DNA of 41,244 bases from Nitrospiraceae bacterium (GTDB lineage Bacteria > Nitrospirota > Thermodesulfovibrionia > UBA6902). Made by a program: the position numbers and the translations under genes. The stretch covers positions 1,572,799 to 1,614,042 of the forward strand of contig CP070632.1 of assembly GCA_020356065.1 (NCBI GenBank). Reading direction: 5' to 3'. Under the pieces are notes generated by a model. It did not search any database, was not told the origin of the DNA, and saw only the letters and a program-made list of their open reading frames with translations. This document shows, one piece after another, positions 10,531-22,549 of the stretch; positions within the stretch are counted from its first letter, which is position 1; every line of letters starts with the position of its first letter.

Positions 10531-10789
10531 GACCTCCTGATGCTTCGGTATGATATACTTCATGAAGTAAAACAGGTGTGCCGGAAAAACGAATTCGAAG
10601 CGGCAATACCTGAGCAAATAAAACAAGACAGAATGTATATGCACAAACATACGTGCTTTGCTTCCATGAAAGCATCAGAACGCATTGAATACGTTTTAAC
10701 GGTATGCCTGCTTTTTGTATACCATTCATGAATAACCAAGGTTAATCAGATCTCAGCTTCCTCCGTTGCGTAATTAACAGGAGTTTTAT

Positions 10790-11941
10790 TTGTACGTATT
10801 TTTTATTGTTTTTTTCACAATCTATGGACTGATGCATTATTATGCATTCAGTAAAGCACAATCAGCCCTGCCGTTTAATGCACTCCGATACTGTCTTGTA
10901 ATTACATGGATTGTTCTGATGATTTTTGCCCCGTTTATCATCCGCCATTCCGAAAGACTCGGCTTTGAACGCCTTGCTATATTATTGTCGTATGTTGCGT
11001 ATGTATGGATGGGGATTCTGTTCCTTTTTATCGTTGTATCACTTCTTATCGATTTTATAAAATTGTTGTGGTATATTGCCGGTAAGATATTAAGCAAGGA
11101 TCTTTCTTTCATCTCGCCTGCAGGAAAAACATCATTTTTTTTACCTCTTGCTGTATCAATAATAATAAGCGGCTACGGATATTATGAAGCTGAACATATA
11201 AGGATTGAAAACATTATCGTTCAAACACCAAAGCTTCCGGCTGATATTGACCTGCTGCGCATCGTGCAGATTTCAGACGTTCATCTTGGTCTCATAGTAC
11301 GAGAAAAAAGACTGAAAAAAATACTCGATCTTGTAGCCGCTTTAAAACCTGATATCCTGGTTTCAACAGGGGATCTTGTCGACGGGCAGATAGACAAATT
11401 TAATGGGTTATCAGATCTATTTAATGAAATAGAGCCACAATACGGAAAGTTTGCGATAACCGGTAACCATGAATTTTATGCCGGGCTTGTCCAGGCACTG
11501 GATTTTACGGAAAAAGCAGGATTTACCATATTAAGAGGAGAGGCAGTCAATATTGAAGGCGTTATGAATATCGCAGGGGTTGATGACAAAACAGCATTAA
11601 GTTATGGACTTTATCGAGATGTCGATGAGAAGACCCTGTTATCAACCATTGATCAAAGCCTGTTTACATTGCTGCTTAAACACCGACCACGAGTAAATGA
11701 AACTTCAAAAGGTTTTTTTGATCTTCAGCTTTCTGGTCATACCCATAAGGGTCAGATATTCCCCTTCAGTCTTGTTACCGCCATGTACTTTCCTCAGGTC
11801 TCCGGGCTTTTTCATGTCCAGGACACATATTCACTATACGTGAGCAGGGGTACCGGTACGTGGGGACCGCCCATACGGTTTCTGTCACCACCGGAAGTGA
11901 CAGCAGTAGATATAGTCCCGTTAAGGCAGACCGGACAATAA
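10790..11941 (+). CDS. Membrane-anchored calcineurin-like metallophosphoesterase
   Basis: A 383-residue protein with about four N-terminal membrane helices (to about residue 130) and a C-terminal metallophosphoesterase domain of the YkuE type. Metal-binding motifs are complete: ISDVHLG (D163, H165), TGDLVDG (D195), GNHEF (N226, H227) and GHTHKGQ (H317, H319). YkuE-type enzymes act at the membrane surface, some on lipid phosphates such as UDP-diacylglucosamine, but the substrate here is unknown. The start is TTG at 10790: an AGGAG ribosome site lies six bases upstream, and no ATG occurs before residue 15. Confidence 0.9.
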   Translation: MYVFFIVFFTIYGLMHYYAFSKAQSALPFNALRYCLVITWIVLMIFAPFIIRHSERLGFERLAILLSYVAYVWMGILFLFIVVSLLIDFIKLLWYIAGKILSKDLSFISPAGKTSFFLPLAVSIIISGYGYYEAEHIRIENIIVQTPKLPADIDLLRIVQISDVHLGLIVREKRLKKILDLVAALKPDILVSTGDLVDGQIDKFNGLSDLFNEIEPQYGKFAITGNHEFYAGLVQALDFTEKAGFTILRGEAVNIEGVMNIAGVDDKTALSYGLYRDVDEKTLLSTIDQSLFTLLLKHRPRVNETSKGFFDLQLSGHTHKGQIFPFSLVTAMYFPQVSGLFHVQDTYSLYVSRGTGTWGPPIRFLSPPEVTAVDIVPLRQTGQ

Positions 11942-11971
11942 CATCAGTTTCAGAGCTGCAGCCTGTTCTGA

Positions 11972-12775
11972 TTAATTATAAGTCTGATAAAGCTGCAGCC
12001 CGGTAAAGCCTTTATGCGCTGTACTTTCATTTCTGTTCATTCTTTCATCCAGCCACAACGTGACCAGCCGGTAATCATCTGCTCCCTTGGAGAGGCGAGA
12101 GGAAAGTATGACAGGTTTTCCAAGGCCGGGCGCTTCTGCAAGGGAAACATTTTCGCGAATGACAGGTGATATTCTTCCCGGAAACATTTCTTTCAATTTG
12201 TCCATGATGTCCCAGTGTATGCGACGGCGTCTGTGCGCACGGCAGGGGATAACAGCTTCTATTCTGAGAGATGCATTGGTAGATTTAATATTGTCTATAG
12301 CAGTGACCATCTGTTTTAATCCGTTCAGTCCGAGAAAAGATGCCTCCACTGGGACAAATACGTGTTGGCTGGACACGAGAGCATTGTTCGTGAAAACACC
12401 AAGACTTGGAGGACAGTCAATAATTATATAATCCCAGATACCATCCGTCTGATCAAGACAGGGATTGAGAATGCTTGAAGATTCATTCCCGGAGATCCAC
12501 TGACCTGCAGACGCAAGAGCGATTCCGGAAGGGACGAGGTCTACTCCGGGAACATCAGTTGATACTACGGGAAGTGCGGTACTGTTCTGCAGCGCCTGCA
12601 GCAATTCATTCCCGTCATTCGTTATTCCCACACTCAGACTAGCACTGCCCTGGGGATCGAGATCAATCAAGAGAACCTTTTTCCCTATTTCACCCCAACA
12701 GGCAGCTATGTTTACCGCTGAAGTTGTCTTGCCTACACCACCCTTAAGGTTTACTACTGATATTACCTGACGCAT
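11972..12775 (-). CDS. ParA/Soj-family ATPase (orphan)
   Basis: A 267-residue deviant Walker ATPase. The P-loop KGGVGKTTS with the signature Lys (K11) and K16/T17 is followed by IDLDPQGSAS and IDCPPSLG, all typical of ParA/Soj. The C-terminal about 35 residues are polar and unlike the chromosomal ParA tail. There is no parB next to it and no parS-like site nearby, so it may position cargo other than the chromosome or act in another MinD/ParA role. GGAGGT precedes the ATG by about 11 bases. Confidence 0.88.
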   Translation of the reverse strand: MRQVISVVNLKGGVGKTTSAVNIAACWGEIGKKVLLIDLDPQGSASLSVGITNDGNELLQALQNSTALPVVSTDVPGVDLVPSGIALASAGQWISGNESSSILNPCLDQTDGIWDYIIIDCPPSLGVFTNNALVSSQHVFVPVEASFLGLNGLKQMVTAIDNIKSTNASLRIEAVIPCRAHRRRRIHWDIMDKLKEMFPGRISPVIRENVSLAEAPGLGKPVILSSRLSKGADDYRLVTLWLDERMNRNESTAHKGFTGLQLYQTYN

Positions 12776-13115
12776 AAATATTATTTACCTCCTCAAGATT
12801 TACAGATAATTGCTGTACAATTATGTGCCTAAGTTTTAATTTCTGGAAGTTAAAAGTGTGACACTCTGTTGGGATAATAATCTAAATCTTTTTAACATAT
12901 TTGTCAACTGCTTCAATTGAAGTAATTGAATTTTAAAAGCATCGTAAACAATAGTACGGAACCCTGATTAATCATAAGCAGTGCAGGCCTGCTTTTCTTA
13001 ATGTCATATATGCATCATAATTAATGTTTTTTTACCGTAACAATAAATAGTTAGCAATGCGGTATATGTTGAGCGTATATTGACTTGCTTCAGACACTAT
13101 GGTTATTCTGATGGC
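12776..13115. other. 340-nt divergent intergenic region
   Basis: The spacer between the divergent parA-like gene and smpB. It contains a perfect 12-bp palindrome CTTCAATTGAAG at 12911-12922 that could be an operator, and a small GCAGGCCTGC palindrome near 12984. No tmRNA gene, tRNA or protein gene is recognised. TTGACT at 13080 with TTATTC at 13103 is a weak candidate smpB promoter. Confidence 0.5.
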
Positions 13116-13559
13116 ATGGAACAGACAGTTACTAAAAACAGGAAGGCGTATCACGACTATTTCATACAGGAGAGCTACGAAGCAGGAATTGCACTCCTGG
13201 GAACAGAGGTCAAGTCCCTCAGAGATGGAAGAGCCAATCTTAAAGACAGTTACGCTGTTATAAAGAATGGAGAGGCGTTTCTCCTGAACTGTCACATAAG
13301 CCCGTACAGCCATGGAAATATGCAAAATCATGATCCTGTAAGAACAAGAAAACTGCTCTTTCACAAAAAAGAAATCAGTAAACTCTGGGGCAAGACGAGC
13401 CAGCAGGGTCTGACGTTAATACCGTTAAGAATCTATTTCAAAGACGGAAAAGCCAAGGTGGAGATAGGAGTGGCAAAGGGTAAACGTCAATATGAAAAAA
13501 GGGACTCTGTTAAAGAAAGAGAAGCAAAGCGGGAAATTGAAAGACACCTTAAAAAATAA
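13116..13559 (+). CDS. smpB: SsrA-binding protein SmpB
   Basis: SmpB binds tmRNA and brings it to stalled ribosomes for trans-translation. The 147-residue protein has the full signature: NRKAYHDYFIQESYEAGIAL, GTEVKSLRDGRANLKDSYA, NCHISPYSHGN and NHDPVRTRKLL, with the basic C-terminal helix. The ATG at 13116 is chosen over an upstream TTG at 13080 because family members begin a few residues before NRKA. There is no Shine-Dalgarno in front of it. Confidence 0.96.
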   Translation: MEQTVTKNRKAYHDYFIQESYEAGIALLGTEVKSLRDGRANLKDSYAVIKNGEAFLLNCHISPYSHGNMQNHDPVRTRKLLFHKKEISKLWGKTSQQGLTLIPLRIYFKDGKAKVEIGVAKGKRQYEKRDSVKEREAKREIERHLKK

Positions 13560-13620
13560 AAAATTGAAATAGATTTAATAAAAAAATTCATTACATGTAA
13601 TCTTTTATCTTTCATTCTTC

Positions 13621-14841
13621 TTACTTATCAGTAAGCGCTACAAGTCCGGGCAGGTCTTTCCCTTCAAGAAGTTCCAGAGCAGCGCCACCGCCAGTTGAAA
13701 TAAAAGATATACTCTCGGAAACCCCGGCCCTGCTCACGGCCAGATCTGTATCACCACCACCCACTATGGTAAGTGCATAAGCATCCGCAACTGAGTGGGC
13801 AACAGAAAATGTCCCTCGTGAAAAGGCATCTACTTCGAATACACCCATAGGACCGTTCCACAAGATGGTTTTGGCGCTTTCCAGTGCTTCGGAGAACAGT
13901 TTTACTGACGCAGGTCCGATATCCACAGCTTTCCACCCGTTTGGTATTTCCTGAGATGTTACCAGTTTGGTCTCAGCGCCTGCTTCGATGCTTTGAGCAA
14001 TAACACAGTCAACCGGCAGGTAAAACTTGATCCCTTTGGCAATGACACCTTTGCGGATGTCATTAGCAAACTCAAGCATATTCTGCTCTACAAGGGAATC
14101 GCCGACATTGAATCCCATGGCCTTGAGGAATGTATATGCCATTCCGCCGCCAACAATAACTTTATCAACCTTGTCTTCAAGATTGCGGATTACATCAATC
14201 TTGCCTGACACTTTAGCTCCTCCCAGTATGGCAACAAATGGCCGTACAGGATGATTAATGACGCCCTGCAGATATTCAATTTCTTTTTGAAGAAGAAAGC
14301 CTGCGGCAGACGGCAAAAATTTTGTAATTCCTACAACAGAGGCATGGTTGCGATGCGCGGCACCAAAGGCATCATTAATATAATAATCTGCCAATCCCGC
14401 AAGGGCCCTGCTGAACTGTTCATCATTCCTCTCTTCCTCGATGTTGAATCTCAGGTTTTCAAGAAGTACGATATCTCCATCTGACATCCGGGAAACTGCT
14501 GATTCGGTATTGGGACCTGTGCATTCAGGGAGAAACGTGACATCTTTTTTAATGAGACGCTGCAGTCTTCGGGCAACTGAGGAAAGGCTGAAACGATGAT
14601 CCGGTTTTCCTTTGGGTCTTCCGACGTGTGAAGCAAGTATGACCTTGGCACCCTCATCAATGGCATAATTAATCGTTGCCAGTGCAGACCGGATTCTTCT
14701 GTCATCAGTTATGTTATGGTTTTCATCAAGGGGAACGTTAAAGTCAACACGAATGAAAAGCCTTTTACCCTTGATATCAAGGTCTTTAATAGAAAGCTTA
14801 TTTAAAACCCCCTTTATCGGCACAGACAGTTCATCACTCAT
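13621..14841 (-). CDS. pgk: Phosphoglycerate kinase
   Basis: Interconverts 1,3-bisphosphoglycerate and 3-phosphoglycerate with ADP/ATP. The 406-residue protein shows RVDFNVPLD, ASHVGRPKG, LLENLRF, GGAKVSGK, WNGPMGVFE and GGGDT, the family's substrate and nucleotide motifs in the right order. It has a short N-terminal extension of about 15 residues relative to many bacterial enzymes. It follows gapA by 9 nt on the same strand, so the two consecutive glycolytic enzymes are co-transcribed. Confidence 0.97.
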   Translation of the reverse strand: MSDELSVPIKGVLNKLSIKDLDIKGKRLFIRVDFNVPLDENHNITDDRRIRSALATINYAIDEGAKVILASHVGRPKGKPDHRFSLSSVARRLQRLIKKDVTFLPECTGPNTESAVSRMSDGDIVLLENLRFNIEEERNDEQFSRALAGLADYYINDAFGAAHRNHASVVGITKFLPSAAGFLLQKEIEYLQGVINHPVRPFVAILGGAKVSGKIDVIRNLEDKVDKVIVGGGMAYTFLKAMGFNVGDSLVEQNMLEFANDIRKGVIAKGIKFYLPVDCVIAQSIEAGAETKLVTSQEIPNGWKAVDIGPASVKLFSEALESAKTILWNGPMGVFEVDAFSRGTFSVAHSVADAYALTIVGGGDTDLAVSRAGVSESISFISTGGGAALELLEGKDLPGLVALTDK

Positions 14842-14850
14842 TGCTGTGTA

Positions 14851-15879
<1,029 letters not shown>

Positions 15880-15929
15880 TTATTAGGTTAAAGACAGTAT
15901 GTAATATCTGGAACACTCTGTATTATAAC

Positions 15930-15958
15930 TATATACCTGATTTCGGATGACCGGTCAA
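15930..15958 (-). promoter_or_regulatory. Promoter of gapA-pgk
   Basis: On the minus strand TTGACC (15953-15958) and TATATA (15930-15935) are 17 bases apart, about 75 nt before gapA. The -35 lies inside the palindrome TGACCGGTCA (15948-15957), which could serve as an operator. Its place between frr and gapA separates the two operons. Confidence 0.6.
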
Positions 15959-15996
15959 TACAACAGCATCAGCCCCATGACCAGGAAATGGCAGAT

Positions 15997-16554
15997 TTAC
16001 ACTTCCATGACCTCTTCTTCCTTATGAGCCACGGTTTCTTCTACTTTTTTAATGTACGCATCAGTCAAGTTCTGGGTTTCCTCTAATGCACGCTTTGTTT
16101 CGTCCTCACTCAGGTGCTCTTCCTTTTCAATTTTCTTTATTTCCTCATTTGTGTCACGTCGAATATTTCTGACAGAAATTTTTGCTTCCTCACCTCTCTT
16201 ATGTACCTGTTTCACGATCTCTTTCCTTCTCTCCTCGGTAAGGGCAGGGATGGCGACCCGTATTAACTTGCCGTCATTGGAGGGATTAAGACCAAGGTCA
16301 GACTTCTGGATGGCTTTTTCAATATCACTTATGGTTTTCGGATCAAAGGGCTGAATGGTGATCAGCCTGCTTTCAGGAACACTGAGTGTAGCAACGTGAT
16401 TTATGGGTGTGGGTGTTCCAAAATAATCGACCGTTATTCCGTCAAAGATGGAAAGGGACGCTCTCCCCGTCCTCATGCCGGCAAGGTCCTTTTTCAGGGC
16501 CTCTATCGTTTTATCCATTTTTTCGGTCATTCTTTTTTTTGCCTCTTTTTGCAT
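15997..16554 (-). CDS. frr: Ribosome recycling factor
   Basis: RRF splits the post-termination ribosome together with EF-G. The 185-residue protein has the family length and motifs: LRTGRAS-like [34 protein letters not shown], and [26 protein letters not shown] precedes the ATG. Last gene of rpsB-tsf-pyrH-frr, six bases after pyrH. Confidence 0.97.
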   Translation of the reverse strand: MQKEAKKRMTEKMDKTIEALKKDLAGMRTGRASLSIFDGITVDYFGTPTPINHVATLSVPESRLITIQPFDPKTISDIEKAIQKSDLGLNPSNDGKLIRVAIPALTEERRKEIVKQVHKRGEEAKISVRNIRRDTNEEIKKIEKEEHLSEDETKRALEETQNLTDAYIKKVEETVAHKEEEVMEV

Positions 16555-16560
16555 TGGTCC

Positions 16561-17887
<1,327 letters not shown>

Positions 17888-17891
<4 letters not shown>

Positions 17892-18721
17892 TGACTTACT
17901 TCCTCCTTGTTCTCTGTATCTGTCTGCTCCTGCTGTTCTCCTTCAGATTCTTCTTCCCGGGCTTTTTCGGCTGCCACCTCCTGTTCAGCAACAGCTTTTG
18001 TAGCAGCTTCCTGAGCAGCAGCCTCTTCTAACGTCTTATTTAAAATGTTCTTTCCTTCAAGACATGCTTCTGCCATTTTTGAGGAAATTAACCGGATCGA
18101 CCTGATTGCGTCATCATTGCCCGGGATAATGTAATCTATTCCGTCAGGATCACAATTAGTGTCAACAAGGGCCACTATCGGAATCGCCAGTTTCTTTGCC
18201 TCAGCAATTGCGATTGACTCTTTTTTGGGATCAATAATGAAAATTGCACCAGGCAGTTTATTCATCTCTTTAACACCGCTCAGATTTTTTTCGAGACGCT
18301 GCCGTTCTGTTTCATACTTTGCCACTTCTTTTTTAGTCAGCAGATCATAGGTGCCGTCCTCATTCATCTTCTCTATCTTCTTGAGCTTTTCGATACCCTG
18401 CTTGACTGTCTTGAAATTGGTCAGCATACCGCCAAGCCACCGCTGATTTACAAAATAGGACTGTGACCGCTGCGCTTCTTCAATGATTACGTCCTGGGCC
18501 TGCTTTTTTGTGCCTACAAAAAGAATTGATTGACCATTTACAGACAGGTCTTTAACAAAATTGTAGGCAACCTCAAACATCTTTACTGTTTTCTGAAGGT
18601 CGATGATATAAATACCATTTCGCTGTCCAAAAATATATTTTTTCATTTTCGGGTTCCAGCGTTTGACCTGATGTCCGAAATGAACACCAGCCTCCAGAAG
18701 CTCTTTCATAGTTACAACCAT
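17888..18721 (-). CDS. rpsB: 30S ribosomal protein S2
   Basis: Structural protein of the small ribosomal subunit. The 277-residue protein contains [47 protein letters not shown] and [13 protein letters not shown], all S2 signatures. It has a C-terminal extension of about 45 residues rich in Ala, Glu and Gln that is probably disordered. GAGGAGG lies before the start. First gene of the translation operon; the 216 nt upstream hold its leader. Confidence 0.97.
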
Positions 18722-19019
18722 GGAAACCTCCTCAGTTTTTCCTCCGTCCTTTCTCGCTAAATTCCGGAAACCGGAACACTGTTAGAGAGAAGATTAGATG
18801 GACGTGTGATTTATCAGACACATCTTCCTGCTACAAGCAGTTATAAGATTATCATACATTATGACCGTATTTCAATGATTTTTCTTTAAAAATTCATTAA
18901 AAGGCCGGGAATCAACCGAGTTAGGCAATATTTTACTTTATTTGGTGGAGGAGAAGTCTTGACCTGACAATATGAAGTATGTAACGTATGTAGACAAATC
19001 ACGTATGAAGGAGGCATTC

Positions 19020-19259
19020 ATGACCGGAATAATGAAATCTCTTTGCGTCTCAATGGCCCTGATGATTGCCGTTGGTGTGAGTTCCTGTACGGCAGATAAA
19101 ACAGAAGAACTATTTGAAACAGCACAGTTTGAAGAATTGCAGAACAATAAAGAACATGCGAGGCAAATATATGAGGAAATAGTTCAGAAATATCCGGGCA
19201 GTGACGTTGCAAAAAAAGCTAAAGAACGGTTGTCTGCTCTTGACAATGAAAATAAATAG
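19020..19259 (+). CDS. Small lipoprotein with a TPR-like segment
   Basis: A 79-residue protein with a lipoprotein signal: hydrophobic core about 5-20 and lipobox V-S-S-C with C23 as the lipidated residue. The mature part is helical and resembles one tetratricopeptide unit (KEHARQIYEEIVQKYPGSDVAKKAKERL). The ATG at 19020 is chosen because AAGGAGG lies five bases upstream and the signal peptide then has a normal length; longer in-frame starts lack a ribosome site. Function unknown; likely membrane-anchored in the periplasm. Confidence 0.8.
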   Translation: MTGIMKSLCVSMALMIAVGVSSCTADKTEELFETAQFEELQNNKEHARQIYEEIVQKYPGSDVAKKAKERLSALDNENK

Positions 19260-19435
19260 TAAACCTTAGGCAGTTCATCCTTCTCTTGACAGGGATCTTG
19301 AGTATTCACTCCAAAAACGTGAATAACATGATCATGATCATTTCCTGTATAAAGGTTAGAACAACTATTGCCGATTAGTAACGTAATGTGATACGTAATA
19401 TAATGTATTAAAAATTAATATTATTGGAGGACAAC

Positions 19436-20056
19436 ATGTTTAAAAAATGGGGAACAGAGGATGAATCCATGGTTGCAAATGATGAGCAGAAGGTCTCTGA
19501 AGTAACGGAGCCTCCTGTTGCTACCAACAGCATAAAAACGAATAAAAATGACAGTATCAATACCATTCTTCGCGGCAGCAAGCTGAAGGGTGATATAAAT
19601 GTAACATGCGACCTGGAGTTAAGCGGAGATGTTGAGGGGAATATAACATCGGCACAAGACTCAAGTATTGTCATAAAGGGATCATGCAAGGGAAATATAG
19701 AAACAAAAGGAGGCAGTGTCGTGATTGACGGACGGCTGAGCGAGGGAAATATCATTGCCGGCGGGGATGTAACGATTTCGGGTAAGTTTGACGGCGGAGA
19801 AATAATGGCAAAAGGCAAGGTGTACATAAACGGTGATTTTAACGGAAAGCTTGAAGGGAATGAGGTTGAACTGGGCGCAAAGGCAAGCGGTAAAGGCGAG
19901 ATATCGTACATAGAAAATATATCCATTGCAAAAGGGGCAAACATTGAGGTACAAATCAGCAGAGGACAGAAGGAACTCAAACTTATCAAGAGCGAACCAG
20001 AAAAAAAGCCTGTACCTAATAAAAAAGATGAAGAAGCTGTTGCAGCGGCAAAATAA
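19436..20056 (+). CDS. Bactofilin (polymer-forming cytoskeletal protein)
   Basis: Bactofilins form filaments from a right-handed beta-helix and organise cell shape, stalks or envelope machinery. The 206-residue protein has a polar N-terminal tail (about 1-45), a beta-helical core (about 46-160) with the repeated G-D/N-I/V pattern (LKGDINVTCDLELSGDVEGNI, then similar turns), and a Lys/Glu-rich C-terminal tail. The ATG at 19436 follows GGAGG by five bases. It is convergent with the next gene. Confidence 0.93.
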   Translation: MFKKWGTEDESMVANDEQKVSEVTEPPVATNSIKTNKNDSINTILRGSKLKGDINVTCDLELSGDVEGNITSAQDSSIVIKGSCKGNIETKGGSVVIDGRLSEGNIIAGGDVTISGKFDGGEIMAKGKVYINGDFNGKLEGNEVELGAKASGKGEISYIENISIAKGANIEVQISRGQKELKLIKSEPEKKPVPNKKDEEAVAAAK

Positions 20057-20060
20057 CCAG

Positions 20061-21095
20061 TTACGGGGTTTCCTGGTCCTTACTGGCGGCAAGTTCAGCA
20101 AAGGATATATTGTCTTTTAAAATAAAAACCAGGCCTGCCAGTATAATAAACCCCATATTCACAAGCCAGGCAACAATTCCATAACTCGCTGAAACGGCTT
20201 CTGATATTCCAAATATATCGTGGAGAGCTACCACACATGCCAGCTGAAATGAACCAAGAAAAGCAGGAGTGGGCAGTACGGAAATAAATATACCCACGGT
20301 CAGGCTCAGGATTACCAGAGATGATATCATCGGGAGCTCTGCTTCAATACCAAATGCCAGGTAAATGGGATAATACACAGATATCATTGCGGCCCACACA
20401 AAAAATGTAAGTATGACAGAGGCCATAAATCCTTTTGGATCTTTTAAAATACTAAGCCCTTCAGTAAACGAATGAACCATCCCCGTAATTTTGTCTTTCC
20501 ATTTAAGAGGAAGATGTTTAACACATACACCGACTATCCTCATGGCCCACTTATTTTTATACTGCAGCAATCCGGAAAATACACAGATTCCTATTAATAC
20601 GACAAAACTGAACCATCCAAAGCTTTTCATGGTGCCTACCAGGTCATGACTTCCCGCGGCATTTCCCCGGGCAAGTATATCGGAACTGTATAGCATGACA
20701 CCCACAAGCAGACCCAAAAATAACATCATATCCATGAGTCTCTCAACAAAGATCGTGGCAAATGAGGCGCTGAAGCTGATGTTTTCTTTTTTGCCGAGCA
20801 GATATGCCCGAATTAATTCTCCCGCCCGTGCCGGAAGTATATTACTCATAAAACCTATCATCATGGGAGATGCAAGATCAGCTGTTTTTACTTCTTTTAC
20901 AGACCCCACAAGATAACGCCATCTCATGGTTCGGAATAAAAAAGTTAATGCAACAAAAAAGAGTGACGGAATGAGATACAGATATTGAACAGATTTCAGG
21001 GCACTGCCCAGTTCTTCTAATGATACGTTCTTGAACGCATAGGAAAAAGACAGCACTACTATGACAATGCCTATAATGAGATGTTTTTTATTCAT
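20061..21095 (-). CDS. Flippase-like membrane protein (LPG synthase TM family)
   Basis: A 344-residue polytopic membrane protein with about eight hydrophobic segments. FRTMRWRYLV, GFMSNILPARAGELIRAYLLGKKENISFSASFATIFVERLMD and the closing VLPTPAFLGSFQ are the signature of the UPF0104/AglD-MprF membrane domain family. Members act as lipid or lipid-linked sugar flippases or accessory proteins; the substrate cannot be assigned. The synthase domain of MprF is absent. It ends four bases from the convergent bactofilin gene. Confidence 0.85.
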   Translation of the reverse strand: MNKKHLIIGIVIVVLSFSYAFKNVSLEELGSALKSVQYLYLIPSLFFVALTFLFRTMRWRYLVGSVKEVKTADLASPMMIGFMSNILPARAGELIRAYLLGKKENISFSASFATIFVERLMDMMLFLGLLVGVMLYSSDILARGNAAGSHDLVGTMKSFGWFSFVVLIGICVFSGLLQYKNKWAMRIVGVCVKHLPLKWKDKITGMVHSFTEGLSILKDPKGFMASVILTFFVWAAMISVYYPIYLAFGIEAELPMISSLVILSLTVGIFISVLPTPAFLGSFQLACVVALHDIFGISEAVSASYGIVAWLVNMGFIILAGLVFILKDNISFAELAASKDQETP

Positions 21096-21228
21096 TGAGT
21101 TATGTGAGGATTACATAGTATAGCTATTATATTTGTTTAGTAGCAAGTTAGCCAGTATCTTTGCGTATTTCAGTAATACATGGCAAACGATGTTAAGTCC
21201 CCCTGTGCATGTATATAGTATGCCCGGT

Positions 21229-21945
21229 TCATCTTATTGCTTCTCCCATATCAAGAATATCAATAATTTTATTGACAATTAATTTCACTGCCTGATCACC
21301 TTTTTCTTTACTTGCCTTGCCAGGATTACCCCATACGCCTCCGGGCCAGTACTTGATCTTATTCTTTACAGTGAAGGGTTTTGGAAGCCGGGGATACTCC
21401 TCTTTAGCCCTGCCCTTAACTAATTCAGGTGCCAGAGACAGAATGAGAGAGGTCTCTATTTCTCCGGCATGAGAATCATTTGGGGTGTCTGCAATTTCCG
21501 ACAGTTCGTAATGTAACATATCATAAGGACAGAGTACGGCGATCCTGATCCCTTTCAGTTCATTTACAAGAGTTTCTGATGCTTCTTTCATGGCAGAAGA
21601 GTGCAGCCCACCTCCATGACCGGTGATGAGAAAGATATTTCTTAACCCTTTTTCGTATGCATCCTTTGTAAGATCGTACGTAATCCGGCGGAGTGTAGCA
21701 GGTGATATACTGATGGTACCCGGATGCTGACTTGTGGATGTGCACACTCCGTAATACAGAGGTGGTGCAAGAAAGACCTTTCGTTTCTTCACCACCCGTT
21801 TCAATATTTCGTATATTATTAGCGTGTCTGTGTTCAGGGGCAAATGGCTGCCGTGCTCTTCAACGGTTCCAAAAGGGAAAATTATGGTCTTTGTTTTCTT
21901 AAGGTGTTTTGCAAAATCTGTCATGGTAATGTGTTCAAGAATCAT
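21229..21945 (-). CDS. Creatininase-family amidohydrolase
   Basis: A 238-residue metal-dependent hydrolase of the creatininase/MftE fold. Metal and active-site motifs are visible: PFGTVEEHGSHLPLNTD (Glu, His, Asp ligands), ITGHGGGLHSS and SHAGEIETS. Family members open cyclic amides or trim peptides; the substrate here is unknown. GGAGGGT precedes the ATG. No mycofactocin genes or other hints lie nearby. Confidence 0.88.
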   Translation of the reverse strand: MILEHITMTDFAKHLKKTKTIIFPFGTVEEHGSHLPLNTDTLIIYEILKRVVKKRKVFLAPPLYYGVCTSTSQHPGTISISPATLRRITYDLTKDAYEKGLRNIFLITGHGGGLHSSAMKEASETLVNELKGIRIAVLCPYDMLHYELSEIADTPNDSHAGEIETSLILSLAPELVKGRAKEEYPRLPKPFTVKNKIKYWPGGVWGNPGKASKEKGDQAVKLIVNKIIDILDMGEAIR

Positions 21946-22080
21946 TATGACCCTCCGGGCAACCTTATGTATAATTTTTTTCAGGTTTACTCGTATTATA
22001 CCTTAAGAAAAAACCTTGTAACCTGTAGATTGTTGTATAATTTACATATATTCAATATTAATTGACAAGAGGTGCAAGTT

Positions 22081-22500
22081 ATGAAGACCGTAAAGAAGGA
22101 AATAAAATATAATCATCTTACAACATGGGAAGAAGAGAGTGGATTTCTTGAGTTTCTTACAATCATACCTGACGAAGTAGCCAGGTTCAATGAAACCTTT
22201 GGATTTGATATTCATAATCTCGTGAATCACCCTTCAGATATTGATGGTGACAGGAAGATGGCCGTAAAGCTGGGGTTTGTTCTTGAGCGTTACAATCCTT
22301 TGATCCCTGAACTTACGTACTGCCTGTATTCCCTGCTTAGCAACGGGATGCTGCATGGATATATAGGAATATATAAGAATGGATCCATCACAACTCTCAG
22401 GGAGATGAAACCGATAAAGGATTATAAAAGGGGGCAGGTTGTGCTGCATGAATGGCTGGGTAAGCTGGTGAAGGCCTCATGTGAAAAAATAATGCCATAA
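22081..22500 (+). CDS. Conserved-looking protein of unknown function
   Basis: I do not recognise this 139-residue protein. It has no signal peptide or membrane helix, is mixed alpha/beta in feel, and has many acidic and aromatic residues in the first half (TTWEEESGFLEFL, then FNETFGFDIHNLVNHPSDIDGD). The ATG at 22081 is favoured over a GTG nine bases upstream because AGAGGTG lies seven bases before it. It is followed by the MBL-fold gene after 49 nt on the same strand, but that gene appears to have its own promoter. Confidence 0.75.
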   Translation: MKTVKKEIKYNHLTTWEEESGFLEFLTIIPDEVARFNETFGFDIHNLVNHPSDIDGDRKMAVKLGFVLERYNPLIPELTYCLYSLLSNGMLHGYIGIYKNGSITTLREMKPIKDYKRGQVVLHEWLGKLVKASCEKIMP

Positions 22501-22549
22501 CCTGTTTTTATTATTTTTTTTCTTAAACGTGCCTTACAATGTTTCCCAT

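Noticed and set aside
10531-10731. In-frame continuation of the DUF5658 gene after its TGA stop (a second selenocysteine candidate)
   Set aside because: The DUF5658 protein already ends at its last membrane helix, the extension has no recognised domain, and no stable hairpin follows the TGA.
11953-12001. Repeated GCTGCAGC palindromes at the 3' end of the parA-like gene
   Set aside because: The sites are short, one lies in coding sequence, and the pairing is explained by each being self-complementary.
13590-13601. ATTACATGTAAT palindrome between smpB and pgk as a terminator
   Set aside because: It is self-complementary without a loop, AT-rich and lacks a proper T-run.
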